Source: Verrucomicrobiota bacterium (GTDB taxonomy: Bacteria > Verrucomicrobiota > Verrucomicrobiia > Chthoniobacterales > SZAS-18). Taken from it: DNA of 55,576 bases. The position numbers and the translations under genes are program-made. A model generated the notes under the pieces. That model saw nothing but the letters and a program-made list of their open reading frames with translations. It made no database searches and was not told the origin of the DNA. Location: the NCBI GenBank assembly GCA_025353105.1, contig JANXRG010000063.1:1-55576 (forward strand), in the 5' to 3' direction. Of this stretch, positions 1 through 9,234 are shown piece after piece (position 1 is the first letter of the stretch; every line of letters begins with the position of its first letter).

Positions 1-2006
1 GGTGACGCGGCCACGGACGGAGCCGGCGCGACCGGGGCCCCCGGCGTGGGAGTGGGCATGACCGCGGCCGTGGCGGTCAAATTTCGCGCGGCCTTTGCTG
101 CCGGGGGCGAGGCGACGGCGCGGCCACCGACGATTTCCTCGAGCAGTTGCGCCTCGGTGTGCGCCAAGACCGACTCGGTCAACTCAACCGCGGGCGTGAC
201 GTCGGCGATGGGGGGCGGCAGCAGGTCGGCCCGCACCGGCGCCTCGTCCTGCGGGGTCGGGTTCGGCGCTGCGGCGGGGGCCGCCGCGGTCGGCGGGACG
301 GCCGCGGGCAGCGGGAGCATCGACAATTTTTCCAGCGACTGGGCGAAGATGAAGTTGAGCGACGCGGGATAAAATTGTTCCGCCGATCCGAGCGCCTGCG
401 CGGCTTTTTCGAAGCGTTTTTGCGAAACGTCGAGGGCGATCCGCGAATAATACCAAGCCGGCGTCTGGCCAGCGAGGGGCAGCCGGTCGGCCAGCTTCTC
501 GGCCGCGGCCACCTTGCCCTCGAGCAGCAACGTCAGCACGATTTTATATTGCAGCAGCTCCCGCTCGACCGGCTGCTTCGTGTTGCTGGTGCCGCCCAAC
601 ATTGCTTCGTACTGCCCCCGGGCCCGGGCGTATTCCTTCTCCACGAACGCGATCTCCGCGAGGTCAAATCTCGCCGGCCAGCTCGCCGGATCCGCCACCA
701 GAGCCTTGCGGAAGAGGGCTTCGGCCGCGCGGTAATTGCCGCGGTAAAACTCCAGGGCCCCGCGCAAATTCAGGGCTTCGGCCGGCTTTGAGTTCAGCGC
801 GATCGCCTCATCGAGAAGTTGCGAAGCCCCATCCAGATCCCTTGCCTTCAACTTCGCCTGTGCCTCGCGAACCTTTGCGGCGTAAGCGTCCGCCCCCTCG
901 TTCGCCGCGCGGATCCATTGGGATTCGCTCGCGCGTTTCTCCGCGAATCGCCACTCGGTCCTGCCTCGGACCTCGGACGAATCCTTGGGCGCCGGCGAAG
1001 CCTTCGGTCCCGCTTCATTTTCCTCTGGTGGTGTCTTCGCCGGCGGCGTACCGACATCGGCCGCGGGCAATTTGGACAACGGTAGTTCATCGATCGGCGC
1101 GGCGGAATCGCCGGCGAGCGAGCTGCCGCTGCCCTTGGGCAAATCGACGTCGAGCGCCGGCGGAAGCAGCGGCACGGGCAGGCCCCGGACGCGCAGGCCG
1201 CCGCGTTGTCCCGCGGTCGGATCGTACGCCATGTTCGGCGCGGCGGTCGGCGCGAGCCAGCCCGCCGCGACCAGCGCATCGGCATAGATGGCCTTCAACG
1301 CCGCGCTGCCAGGCGTTCCGGCGAGCGCGAGCACCTTGCTGGCCGACGCCGCATCGTTCCGGGCGAACGAGAGCGCGGCCTGCGCGTAGATCTTTGCCGT
1401 CGACGCGGGATTCGATCGCAGCCGCGTGAAGCGCTTCTGGGCGTCCGCCGCGTCACCCGTCAACAGCGCGCAAACGATAAGCTTGTATTGCACCAGCTCC
1501 CACTCGGCCTCGAGCTTGTAGCGGTCGGTCTCAAATGCCAGATTTTCGAATGCGCGCCGCGCCGCCACGAAATCCTTCTGCCGGAACGGCACCTCGGCGA
1601 CATTGAAGCGCGCCACCCAGAGGCTTGGATCCAGATTGACGGCGCGACGGAACTGCTCGGCCGCTTTTGCAAACTGGTCGCCCCGCAAAAAAATCGCGCC
1701 GCGCAGGTTGGCGTTCTCGGCGCCATTCGCAGCCTGCTTGTCCGCCGCGTCCAGTTTTTCGAGCGCGAGCGAAAGATTGCCCGCCTCGTAGGCCGCGTAC
1801 GCCATTTGCAGCATCAAATCCGCGCCCGTCTTTCCCGGCGGCATTGGCGCGGCCGCGTCCCCCGGCTTTTTCGTCGCGTTCGCGGACACTGCCTTTCTGG
1901 TCTGGCCCTTGGATCCTGCGTCCGGCGGCTCCGCGGGAAGCAGGGTCGTCAGGCCCGCGAACAGGCCTGCCAAAAACAAAAAAATGAAACGGTGACACCG
2001 GCGCAT
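1..2006 (-). CDS. Exported TPR-repeat protein, C-terminus cut by window edge
   Basis: An open frame of 668 codons runs from an ATG at 2006 (complement) off the left edge without a stop. It begins with a hydrophobic signal-like segment (FIFLFLAGLFAGLTTLLPA) and then holds two clearly related TPR blocks. The first lies at about residues 60-220 (NLRGAIFLRGDQF, AEQFRRAVNLDPSLW, LEAEWELVQYKL). The second lies at about residues 390-510 (NLRGALEFYRGNY, AEALFRKALVADPASW, VERELLQYKI). A proline- and alanine-rich linker separates them, and an Ala/Pro-rich tail follows. TPR proteins of this kind usually scaffold complexes in the periplasm or envelope; no enzyme domain is visible. It lies 68 bp downstream of miaB on the same strand. 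The real C-terminus is unseen, so the full length is unknown. Confidence 0.8.
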   Translation of the reverse strand, partial: MRRCHRFIFLFLAGLFAGLTTLLPAEPPDAGSKGQTRKAVSANATKKPGDAAAPMPPGKTGADLMLQMAYAAYEAGNLSLALEKLDAADKQAANGAENANLRGAIFLRGDQFAKAAEQFRRAVNLDPSLWVARFNVAEVPFRQKDFVAARRAFENLAFETDRYKLEAEWELVQYKLIVCALLTGDAADAQKRFTRLRSNPASTAKIYAQAALSFARNDAASASKVLALAGTPGSAALKAIYADALVAAGWLAPTAAPNMAYDPTAGQRGGLRVRGLPVPLLPPALDVDLPKGSGSSLAGDSAAPIDELPLSKLPAADVGTPPAKTPPEENEAGPKASPAPKDSSEVRGRTEWRFAEKRASESQWIRAANEGADAYAAKVREAQAKLKARDLDGASQLLDEAIALNSKPAEALNLRGALEFYRGNYRAAEALFRKALVADPASWPARFDLAEIAFVEKEYARARGQYEAMLGGTSNTKQPVERELLQYKIVLTLLLEGKVAAAEKLADRLPLAGQTPAWYYSRIALDVSQKRFEKAAQALGSAEQFYPASLNFIFAQSLEKLSMLPLPAAVPPTAAAPAAAPNPTPQDEAPVRADLLPPPIADVTPAVELTESVLAHTEAQLLEEIVGGRAVASPPAAKAARNLTATAAVMPTPTPGAPVAPAPSVAAS

Positions 2007-2074
2007 CGAAGACCAGCCACCAAGGGAGCGCGAAATGTCCGGTTTGTCGAGTCTGGCGGATGACGTTCGCCCAC

Positions 2075-3496
2075 TCATGCAGTCAGCGCCGGTGCCGACG
2101 CCACCGTCGCGATCGCATCGTCGTCCGTGGTTGTGGCCTCGCCGTAGAGCGTGAAGCCGCTCGAATGCACGATGCGCAGGTCGAAAACTTCGCCGATGTG
2201 TCGCGCGCGGCCCTCGAATACCACGATCTTATTCGCGCGCGTGCGGCCCGAGAGGCGGTGCGGGTTCGTCTTGCTCGGGCCTTCGCACAGAATCTCGAGG
2301 TCGCGCCCGACGCATGCCGCGCTGTGCCGGCGCGCGAGCCGATTGACGACGTCGAGCAGCTCCTGGTTCCGCTCGTCCTTCAACGTTTCGGAAATCTGCG
2401 CGTCCATTTCTGCCGCGGGCGTTTCCTTCCGCGACGAATAGCGAAAGACAAACGCGTTGTCGAAATTTGCCGTCTCGACCGCCGCACAGGTCGCGGCGAA
2501 ATCCTCCGCGGATTCGCCGGGGAAACCCACGATGACATCGGTGGTGATAGCCATGCCGGGTCGCGCGCGACGCAGCCCGGCGAGGAGATCGAGATAGCCT
2601 TCCACGGTGTAACCGCGGTGCATCGCCTTGAGAATGCGGTTTGACCCGCTCTGCAGCGGGAAATGCACGTGCTCGCAGAGTTTCTCCAGCCGCCCGAACG
2701 ACTCCACCAAATCCCGTCGGAAGCCAATCGGGTGCGGCGAGGTGAAACGAATCCGCTCTAGTCCATCGACGGCGTTCACCGCCTCGAGCAACTGGACAAA
2801 CGGGCTGCGGCCGTCGGCCGTCTTCGAAAATTCATGCCGGCCGTATAGATTCACGATCTGACCGAGCAGCGTCACTTCCTTCACCCCCCGCTCCACCAGC
2901 GAGCGCACCTCCGCCACGATGTCGGCGATCGGGCGGCCGCGCTCCGCCCCCCGCGTTCGCGGCACGATGCAATAGGTGCAATGCATGTTGCAGCCCTGCA
3001 TGATCGAAACAAATGCGGTTGCCTGGCGGGCGGCGAGCGCATGCTCGCGAATCGTGTTCTGCGAGCCAGCCTCCGCCGCCACGTCGACGACCGAGAAGCG
3101 AAGATCATCGATTGCGCCGGACTCGACGCGGCGGCGGCGCTTCGCGGCCACGGCCGCATCCACGTGATCGGCGACGCGATGAAATTTTTGCGTGCCGACG
3201 ACCAGATCGAGATGCGGCACCTGGGTCAGGAGCGATTCCCCGCGTGCCTGTGCCATGCAGCCCAAAAATCCGTACACGACCTCGGGGCGCGCCCGGTTGC
3301 GCGCACCGACCATGCCCATTTTCCCCAGCGCCTTTTGCTCCGCCATGTCACGAACGCTGCAGGTGTTGAGGAGCACCACATCGGCGTCCTCCGCGCGAGG
3401 CGTCATCTCATAGCCACGCGCCACCAGATCGCGCGCGACTTGTTCCGAGTCGCGCTCGTTCATCTGGCAGCCATATGTCTTGAGGTAAACTTTCAT
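2075..3496 (-). CDS. miaB: tRNA-2-methylthio-N6-dimethylallyladenosine synthase MiaB
   Basis: This radical-SAM methylthiotransferase adds the 2-methylthio group to i6A37 of tRNAs reading UNN codons. The 473-residue product matches the family's usual length. The N-terminal methylthiotransferase domain carries the auxiliary cluster cysteines C10 (KTYGCQMN), C46 (LNTCSVRD) and C80 (FLGCMAQ). The radical-SAM CxxxCxxC triad is C169/C173/C176 (QGCNMHCTYCIVPRTRG). A TRAM-type RNA-binding tail lies near the C-terminus (GRTRANKIVVFEG). I chose the ATG at 3496 because MKVYLKTYGCQMN is the family start; the frame is open a further 176 codons upstream, but that stretch is antisense to the aldehyde dehydrogenase gene. 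The gene is divergent from that gene with 111 bp between the chosen starts. The TPR gene follows on the same strand. Confidence 0.96.
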   Translation of the reverse strand: MKVYLKTYGCQMNERDSEQVARDLVARGYEMTPRAEDADVVLLNTCSVRDMAEQKALGKMGMVGARNRARPEVVYGFLGCMAQARGESLLTQVPHLDLVVGTQKFHRVADHVDAAVAAKRRRRVESGAIDDLRFSVVDVAAEAGSQNTIREHALAARQATAFVSIMQGCNMHCTYCIVPRTRGAERGRPIADIVAEVRSLVERGVKEVTLLGQIVNLYGRHEFSKTADGRSPFVQLLEAVNAVDGLERIRFTSPHPIGFRRDLVESFGRLEKLCEHVHFPLQSGSNRILKAMHRGYTVEGYLDLLAGLRRARPGMAITTDVIVGFPGESAEDFAATCAAVETANFDNAFVFRYSSRKETPAAEMDAQISETLKDERNQELLDVVNRLARRHSAACVGRDLEILCEGPSKTNPHRLSGRTRANKIVVFEGRARHIGEVFDLRIVHSSGFTLYGEATTTDDDAIATVASAPALTA

Positions 3497-3607
3497 CGCA
3501 AGCCGTGCCGTCAAAGGTAGTGAAAAACGGGCGTCCCGCCAATCGTGACTTCCCCGAGACGAACACCAGGATTCGCCGGACGGCAATCCCTCGTTATGTT
3601 CGCAGGT

Positions 3608-5041
3608 ATGACTCCGCTGCCCTTGCTCATTGGTGGTGAACGCGTCGCGACGACGCAAACGCAAGACGTCCGTAACCCGTACGACGGCACGCGGCTCGCT
3701 CGCTTTTGCGTGGCGGAACCAGAGGAAATCGGCCGCGCCCTGGACGCGGCGGAGAAGGCTTTCGTCATCACGCGGCGGCAACCGGCGTTCGAGCGCGCCG
3801 GCATATTGCAGCGTGCCGCCGGGCTCATCCGCGCGCATTGCGCCGATCTCGCCGAACTCGTCATGGCCGAAGCGGGCAAGCCAATCACGCTGGCCGAGTC
3901 CGAGGTGGCGCGATGCATCCAGACGTTTGAGTTCGCCGCCGCGGAAGTGCTCACCCAGTCGGGCAGCACCGGCGTGAATCTCGCGGCGAGCGCGGTTGGC
4001 CGGGATTACGAGGGCTACGTGCATCGTTTTCCACTCGGCATCATCCTGGCGATTTCACCCTTCAATTTTCCCATCAACCTCGTCGCGCACAAACTCGCAC
4101 CCGCCATCGCGACCGGAAACACCGTCCTCTTAAAACCGTCTCCGCGAACGCCGTCGGTCGCGCTGCGCCTCGTCGAATTGCTCCTCGAGGCCGGGATGGC
4201 TCCGGGCCAGGTGAACGTCCTGCAATTCGATCCGGCATTGGTCCCCCAGGTGCTCGCGGACCCGCGCGTCCGGATGCTGTCGTTCACGGGCAGCGCCGCA
4301 GTCGGCTGGAAACTAAAGACCCAAGCCGCCAAACAGAAGGTCGCCCTCGAGCTGGGCGGCAATGCCGCCGCCATTGTCCACGCGGATGCCGACTGGCGAA
4401 AAGCGATCCCGACGCTCGCGGCCGGGGCGTTCAACTACGCCGGCCAGGCCTGCATCAGCCTGCAGCGACTTTACGTGGAGCGGCCGATCTTCGAGGCCTT
4501 CAAGGCTGCGTTTCTCGCGCATGTCCGGACGAGCGTGAAGCATGGAAATCCAGTGGAGCGCGACGTGGTGGTCGGGCCGATGATCGATCCGGGCGCGCGC
4601 GATCGCGTGCTCGCGTGGACGGATGAAGCCCTCAAGGCCGGCGCGAAATTGCTGACCGATTTACGCGTGGGCAAGGACGACACCGTGATTCCGGCGATCG
4701 TGCTCGACGGCTTGCCCGCGGGCGTGAAGATGAGCTGCGAGGAGATCTTTGGGCCGGTTATCGCGCTCGAGCCCTATGACTCATTCGAAGACGCGCTGGC
4801 TCAAGTGAATGGATCCGCCTACGGCCTGCAGGCGGGCGTTTTTACGCAGGACCTGGGACGGATCTACCAGGCGTTTCGCGAGCTCGAGGTTGGCGCCGTG
4901 ATGATCAACCAGGGGCCGACGTTTCGCCCGGAGAATCTACCGTATGGTGGCGTGAAGGACAGCGGCCACGGCCGCGAAGGACTGCGCTACGCGATGGAGG
5001 ACATGACCGAACCCCGGGCGCTCGTGATCAACCTCGGCTAG
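3608..5041 (+). CDS. NAD(P)-dependent aldehyde dehydrogenase
   Basis: ALDH-superfamily enzyme oxidising an aldehyde to a carboxylate with NAD(P)+. With the ATG at 3608 the protein is 477 residues, the usual length. Visible hallmarks are the Rossmann segment (PFNFPINLVAHKLAPAIATG, residues 151-170), KPSPRTP, the general base in VALELGGNA (E248) and the nucleophile in FNYAGQACISLQR (C282), followed by EEIFGPV. The SPFNFP and GQACIS contexts resemble the GapN/succinate-semialdehyde/lactaldehyde branch, but the substrate cannot be read from sequence. In-frame ATGs at 3545 and 3596 are alternative starts; I preferred 3608 for length and for the typical LPLLIGGERV opening. The TAG stop shares a CTAG palindrome with the stop of the convergent PEP-CTERM gene. 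Confidence 0.9.
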   Translation: MTPLPLLIGGERVATTQTQDVRNPYDGTRLARFCVAEPEEIGRALDAAEKAFVITRRQPAFERAGILQRAAGLIRAHCADLAELVMAEAGKPITLAESEVARCIQTFEFAAAEVLTQSGSTGVNLAASAVGRDYEGYVHRFPLGIILAISPFNFPINLVAHKLAPAIATGNTVLLKPSPRTPSVALRLVELLLEAGMAPGQVNVLQFDPALVPQVLADPRVRMLSFTGSAAVGWKLKTQAAKQKVALELGGNAAAIVHADADWRKAIPTLAAGAFNYAGQACISLQRLYVERPIFEAFKAAFLAHVRTSVKHGNPVERDVVVGPMIDPGARDRVLAWTDEALKAGAKLLTDLRVGKDDTVIPAIVLDGLPAGVKMSCEEIFGPVIALEPYDSFEDALAQVNGSAYGLQAGVFTQDLGRIYQAFRELEVGAVMINQGPTFRPENLPYGGVKDSGHGREGLRYAMEDMTEPRALVINLG

Positions 5042-5757
5042 GTCCGCGCCACGCGGAGCCGCTTCCAAGAAAAGTGCGCCACCAGCGCGAGCGTGATGCC
5101 TGCCATCCAGATCGTCGACGCCTCGGGGACCATGATCGAGACATCGTCCAAGTACAGCCCGGAATTGCTCGCGGTTTCCCGTAAGGCGCTGAAATCCAGC
5201 GTGTAGTTTCCCGTCGTCGCGATGTTGAAGAAAATGGTTACCTGCTGGAATATGCCGGACGCCGACGGAAGCGTGATGCCTTGGCTGAGGAGGGCGCCGC
5301 CTGAGATGGAAACAGTGGCGTACGGATTAGCGTCCGCCGTACCCGCGAAATGGCCCACAAAGAACGAAAGGACATAAGTGCCGGCGTTCAGGGTCACGGT
5401 CTGCTGGATCTCGCCCAAGGCCGATCCCGCAGCGGTTCCCACCAAATCGATGGCGTGGGTGCCGCTGTGCACGAGAAACGTATTCGTGACAAGGTCGAGA
5501 TTCGATGACCCGGGCGTAGCAAGGACATTGTTCACGACCGACCAACCGCGGAGCGAGGTCGAATCGCCCGGATTGACCGTCAGATACCCGTTGCTATTCA
5601 GGAAGGTGGTTTGCCCGAGTGACAAACCGCTGAGATCCTCAAAGCCAGGATTGACGAGCAGGTTTTGCGCGCGCAAAGCGTGCATGGACCCCGTTGCGAC
5701 AAACGCGGCGAGCAGGCCAAAAATTACCAGGCGGTGGCGATTCAAATTCGTTTTCAT
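5038..5757 (-). CDS. PEP-CTERM-type exported surface protein
   Basis: A 239-residue protein with a signal peptide (LVIFGLLAAFVATGSMHALRAQ) and a beta-sandwich-like body of choice-of-anchor/DUF642 appearance: NLLVNPGFEDLSG near the N-terminus, LRGWSVVNN, then SGTHAIDLVG and YLDDVSIM. It ends in VPEAST, a hydrophobic helix and a basic cluster (WKRLRVART). That tripartite tail is the PEP-CTERM sorting signal recognised by exosortase, so the protein is probably cleaved and attached to the surface or exopolysaccharide matrix. I took the ATG at 5757 (MKTNLNRHR) over the one at 5769 because it gives a compact signal peptide. The stop overlaps the convergent aldehyde dehydrogenase stop. No exosortase gene is in the window. 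The binding target is unknown. Confidence 0.85.
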   Translation of the reverse strand: MKTNLNRHRLVIFGLLAAFVATGSMHALRAQNLLVNPGFEDLSGLSLGQTTFLNSNGYLTVNPGDSTSLRGWSVVNNVLATPGSSNLDLVTNTFLVHSGTHAIDLVGTAAGSALGEIQQTVTLNAGTYVLSFFVGHFAGTADANPYATVSISGGALLSQGITLPSASGIFQQVTIFFNIATTGNYTLDFSALRETASNSGLYLDDVSIMVPEASTIWMAGITLALVAHFSWKRLRVART

Positions 5758-5868
5758 AAGACTCGGCACACGGCCCTAGCATCGATATGCGGGTTCGGCT
5801 GTCAAGTCCCATGTACGAGAGAGCCAAAGGCAAGGCAGCCAGAGCGTCGGGAGGCGGATGGCCCTTGC

Positions 5869-7635
5869 TCAGAACTCGTCCGCTTCGAATGCCATCATCG
5901 GCGCCTTGCCGGCCTTGATGAAGGCGACCAGGGCGCGTGTCTCCGGCAGCACGTTGCTCAAGAAATAGCGCGCGGTCTTGAGTTTCGCCCGATGGAAGGC
6001 GTCATCCTTGCCGACGCTCGCCCTTGCGGCCAGGCACCACATCCATGCAATGGCAGTGAGCGCGAACAAATTCAGATAGTTGGACGCGACGGCGCCGACT
6101 TCCTCGGGATCGGTCATGCCCTTCATCGCCACCTCCATGGTGATGCCATTGAGCAGCTCGAGCGTTTTCGCGAGCGGCTCGGTGAATTCCTGCAGCGCGG
6201 CGTCTTCCCGGTTCTGCTTGAGGAACCGCCCGACCTTCGATCCAAACGAACGGTACATGCGCCCGTTGTCGACCGGCAGTTTCCGGCCCACGAGGTCGAG
6301 CGCCTGGATGTGATTGGTCCCCTCATAAATCATCGCGATGCGGGAATCGCGGAGGAACTGCTCGATGCCCCAATCGCGGGTGTAGCCGCTGCCGCCGAGC
6401 ACTTGCAGGCAGTCGCTGATGTTTTCAAAGCCGCGCTCGGTCAGGTAGCTTTTTACGACCGGCGTCATCAACGCCACCATGTCCGCCGCGTCGGCCTTCA
6501 CGGCTGGATCGGGATGATGAAAGCTCAGGTCCAGCTGCTGCGCGGTCCAATAAGCCAGCGCGCGCATGCCTTCCGTGGACGCCTTGCAGTTGAGCAGCAT
6601 GCGGCGCACATCCGGATGCACCAGGATGAGGTCGGCCCCCGCCGACGTGTCGCGTTTGGCCGGATTCAGCGACCGGCTCTGACGACGTTCCTTCGCGAAC
6701 ACCAGCGCGTTCTGGTAGGCGACCTCGCCCATGCCAAGACCCTGCAGTCCCACCTCGAGCCGGGCTCCGTTCATAAAGGTAAACATGGCCTGCATGCCTT
6801 TGTGCGGCAGGCCCACGAGCCACCCTTCCGCGCCCTCAAAATTGATGACGCACGTCGGCGACGCATGAATCCCCATCTTGTGCTCGAGGCCACCGCAAAA
6901 GACGGGGTTACGCGAACCGTCCAGGAGGAATTTCGGGACGATGAACAGGCTGATACCCTTGATGCCCGCCGGCGCATCGGGCAGGCGCGCGAGCACGAGA
7001 TGAATGATGTTTTCGGAAAGATCGTGCTCGCCAAAGCTGATCCAAATCTTGGTGCCCGTGAGCTTCCAGTGATCGCCATGCACTTCCGCCTTCGTCGTGC
7101 TCAGCCCGAGATCCGTGCCGCATTGCGGTTCGGTCAGGCACATCGTGCCGCTCCATTCGCCGGTCACGAGTTTGGGCATGTACTGCTGTTTCAGCGCCTC
7201 GCTGGCGTGGCTGTGAATCGCATGCATCGCGCCCTGGCTCAGCCCGGGGCACATGGCGAACGACTGGTTGCACGAAACTTGGAACTCGTTGAGCACCGCG
7301 CCGATCACGGCCGGCGCGCCCTGGCCACCGAACTCGACCGGCTGCGAGATTCCCACGATCCCCTGAGCGTTGAACTTCTTGTAGAGCTCCTTGAAGCCCT
7401 TCGGGGTGGTGACGGTTTTCTTTTCCGGATCGTACTTGAGGCCCTCGAGATCCGCGCTCGCGTTCAGCGGCAGCATCTCATTCGTGCAGAATTTCGAGGT
7501 CTCGGTGAAGATCGCCATGGCCGTCTCGAGGTCGAAATCCTTGTACGCGTCCAGCGACGCGACCTGGCCCGGATAGTCGAGCACCTCTTCGAGGAGGAAG
7601 CGGATTTCCTGGAGGGGAGCTTTGTAGACGGCCAT
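5869..7635 (-). CDS. Long-form acyl-CoA dehydrogenase (DmdC/FadE-like family)
   Basis: A 588-residue flavoprotein of the large acyl-CoA dehydrogenase branch that includes 3-methylmercaptopropionyl-CoA dehydrogenases. It would catalyse alpha,beta-dehydrogenation of an acyl-CoA and pass electrons to ETF. The N-terminus (MAVYKAPLQEIRFLLEEVL) is typical of this branch. CLTEPQCGTDLG is the mid-domain flavin loop, and YEGTNHIQALDLVGRK carries the presumed catalytic glutamate. The extra C-terminal domain (about residues 460-588) accounts for the length. The frame extends 18 codons upstream, but the ATG at 7635 gives the family start. The natural partners are the EtfB/EtfA/EtfD-like genes at 9.2-14.9 kb. 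Chain-length preference cannot be inferred. Confidence 0.9.
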   Translation of the reverse strand: MAVYKAPLQEIRFLLEEVLDYPGQVASLDAYKDFDLETAMAIFTETSKFCTNEMLPLNASADLEGLKYDPEKKTVTTPKGFKELYKKFNAQGIVGISQPVEFGGQGAPAVIGAVLNEFQVSCNQSFAMCPGLSQGAMHAIHSHASEALKQQYMPKLVTGEWSGTMCLTEPQCGTDLGLSTTKAEVHGDHWKLTGTKIWISFGEHDLSENIIHLVLARLPDAPAGIKGISLFIVPKFLLDGSRNPVFCGGLEHKMGIHASPTCVINFEGAEGWLVGLPHKGMQAMFTFMNGARLEVGLQGLGMGEVAYQNALVFAKERRQSRSLNPAKRDTSAGADLILVHPDVRRMLLNCKASTEGMRALAYWTAQQLDLSFHHPDPAVKADAADMVALMTPVVKSYLTERGFENISDCLQVLGGSGYTRDWGIEQFLRDSRIAMIYEGTNHIQALDLVGRKLPVDNGRMYRSFGSKVGRFLKQNREDAALQEFTEPLAKTLELLNGITMEVAMKGMTDPEEVGAVASNYLNLFALTAIAWMWCLAARASVGKDDAFHRAKLKTARYFLSNVLPETRALVAFIKAGKAPMMAFEADEF

Positions 7636-7725
7636 AACGGAACGGGAGTTGGGGAAAACCGGAGAAACGCTGTAGCTAAGCGGATCCAAGCGAGATGTCG
7701 AGCATCGCGTCGCGGCGCGGCGCTC

Positions 7726-7930
7726 CGAATGACGAAATCAAAATGACGAAACCCGAACGAATGACGAATGGCAATCGCGAATGGCCTAGCGACGATGAAA
7801 GTATCTGACAAATAGATTGTTGCGCCGGCCTGAACCAGGGTGCGACGACGCCTCTTCGTCATTCGTTCGTCATTCTGGTTTCGTCATTCGTCATTCCGCC
7901 GCTCGCGGCGGTGGTCATTCGTCATTCCGC
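7726..7930. repeat. Intergenic word repeat (ATGACGAA / TTCGTCAT) with inverted arms
   Basis: The 312-bp gap between the acyl-CoA dehydrogenase start and the FAD oxidoreductase holds no convincing gene. Its left side (7726-7770) repeats the word AATGACGAA. Its right side (7855-7930) repeats the complement TTCGTCATTC at least five times. Perfect inverted pairs include GAACGAATGACGAA at 7755-7768 with TTCGTCATTCGTTC at 7855-7868, and AATGACGAAACC at 7742-7753 with its complement near 7878. The last TTCGTCATTC-like word ends just before the downstream gene start. A related right arm occurs at about 20083-20100. Confidence 0.75.
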
Positions 7931-7947
7931 AAGCGATGCTTGCACCC

Positions 7948-9156
7948 ATGTCCGGCCACGTCATCAATCGCGCCGACCAGGAGCTGCCGCAATCCCGCTA
8001 CGATATCGTCGTCATCGGCGGCGGCGTGCTCGGTCTCGCCGCGGCGTTTTACCTCCGCAAGTTCGCACCGGCCCGCCGCGTTCTCGTCGTCGAGCAGGGC
8101 GGGATTCCGAGCGAGGAAGGCGAGACCCATTTCTCCCCCGCCCTCCATCATCACTTCTTTCCGGACGAGGGCGACCGGCGACGCGCCCGGTGGTGGAGCG
8201 CCGTGCTGGCGGATTTCCAACACGAAAGCGGCGTGAGCGTTGCCCTCAAGAACGTTTTCTCGCGCGTCCGCTATGTCACGTCGGAGCCGTCTGGCGTCGA
8301 AATCGCCCGGGCCGACCCGGCTGCATTCCGGTTGGCGAAGGCCGCGGAGTTTCGCGGCACAATGGTTGAAAAATTCGTGACGTTCGACGACGACGCGTGG
8401 CTCGCGGTCGATCCCGACGGTGGTTACGGCAACGCCGAGGCCGCCGCGTTGCACTATGGTCACGGCGCCGTCGCGCTCGGCGCCGATCTCTGCCTCAACG
8501 CGCGCGCGGCGATCGACCGCTCCGGCGAGGTGCGGCTGGATCGCCTCACGATCAATAACCGGATGCAGATCGAAACGGCGCGACAGACCCGGGTGCAGAC
8601 GGGAATGCTGATCCTCGCCGGCGGCGCGGCGACCGGCGCGTTGATTGAGCACCAGCTCGGTGAACTCAATCCATTTCAGCGCTATTACGCGCAGTTCCCG
8701 CGCATTGATCACGCGCCCGGTTTTTCGCTGGCCGAAGACGGTTCGCTGGATTGTCCCGTGGTCTCGACGGGCGATTTCACCTTCCGCCCGCACCTCGACG
8801 GCGCGCTCGTCATCCCCAGTGCGCTTCCGCCGGATCCCGATGGTTACAAGCCCACGGGCGGACGGTTGATGGGGGTAAACGTCGGCCTCCGCAAGGAATT
8901 GATCACGCGCCTCGTGAACCGAATGGAATCGATTCCGGCCTTCACGCTGCCCACCCTGAATCTCGGCAAGACATGCGGAAATCTGCGGGGCGCATGGGAA
9001 GCGCTCACGCCTGCCCGCCGGCCGGAATTCCGGCGGGTCCCCGATCTCGACGCCTACGCGCTCGTCGGCGGATCGCATGGATTCTCGCTGGGGCCGGCCG
9101 TGGCCCTGGAACTCGCCGCCCGGCTGGCCGGACGCGACGATCTGCCGTGGGATTGA
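7948..9156 (+). CDS. FAD-dependent oxidoreductase (DAO-like)
   Basis: A 402-residue flavoprotein with an N-terminal dinucleotide-binding motif in YDIVVIGGGVLGLAAAFYL and the acidic end of the second beta strand in VLVVEQGG. The C-terminal LVGGSHGFSLGPAVALELA is the second FAD-contact region typical of the DAO/glycine-oxidase fold. The substrate is not evident; the central domain (ETHFSPALHHHFFPDEGDR) is histidine-rich and unlike the well-known amino-acid oxidases. Two ATGs, 7936 and 7948, are four codons apart and neither has a strong Shine-Dalgarno sequence; I took the second. The word-repeat block lies immediately upstream, so any promoter must lie within or before it. The EtfD-like gene follows 78 bp downstream on the same strand, so both may share electron-transfer chemistry. 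Confidence 0.75.
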   Translation: MSGHVINRADQELPQSRYDIVVIGGGVLGLAAAFYLRKFAPARRVLVVEQGGIPSEEGETHFSPALHHHFFPDEGDRRRARWWSAVLADFQHESGVSVALKNVFSRVRYVTSEPSGVEIARADPAAFRLAKAAEFRGTMVEKFVTFDDDAWLAVDPDGGYGNAEAAALHYGHGAVALGADLCLNARAAIDRSGEVRLDRLTINNRMQIETARQTRVQTGMLILAGGAATGALIEHQLGELNPFQRYYAQFPRIDHAPGFSLAEDGSLDCPVVSTGDFTFRPHLDGALVIPSALPPDPDGYKPTGGRLMGVNVGLRKELITRLVNRMESIPAFTLPTLNLGKTCGNLRGAWEALTPARRPEFRRVPDLDAYALVGGSHGFSLGPAVALELAARLAGRDDLPWD

Positions 9157-9234
9157 GCGCGGACGCGGCTAGTTCGGGATTTGCTTGCCTTTCGACGTGG
9201 CGAACGGCGACATAGCGCGCAACCCTTCCCCGCC

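Noticed and set aside
5665-7746. A 693-residue open frame opposite the large acyl-CoA dehydrogenase gene.
   Set aside because: Its translation is arginine- and histidine-rich and shows no domain, whereas the minus strand gives a full acyl-CoA dehydrogenase. It is a GC-rich antisense shadow.
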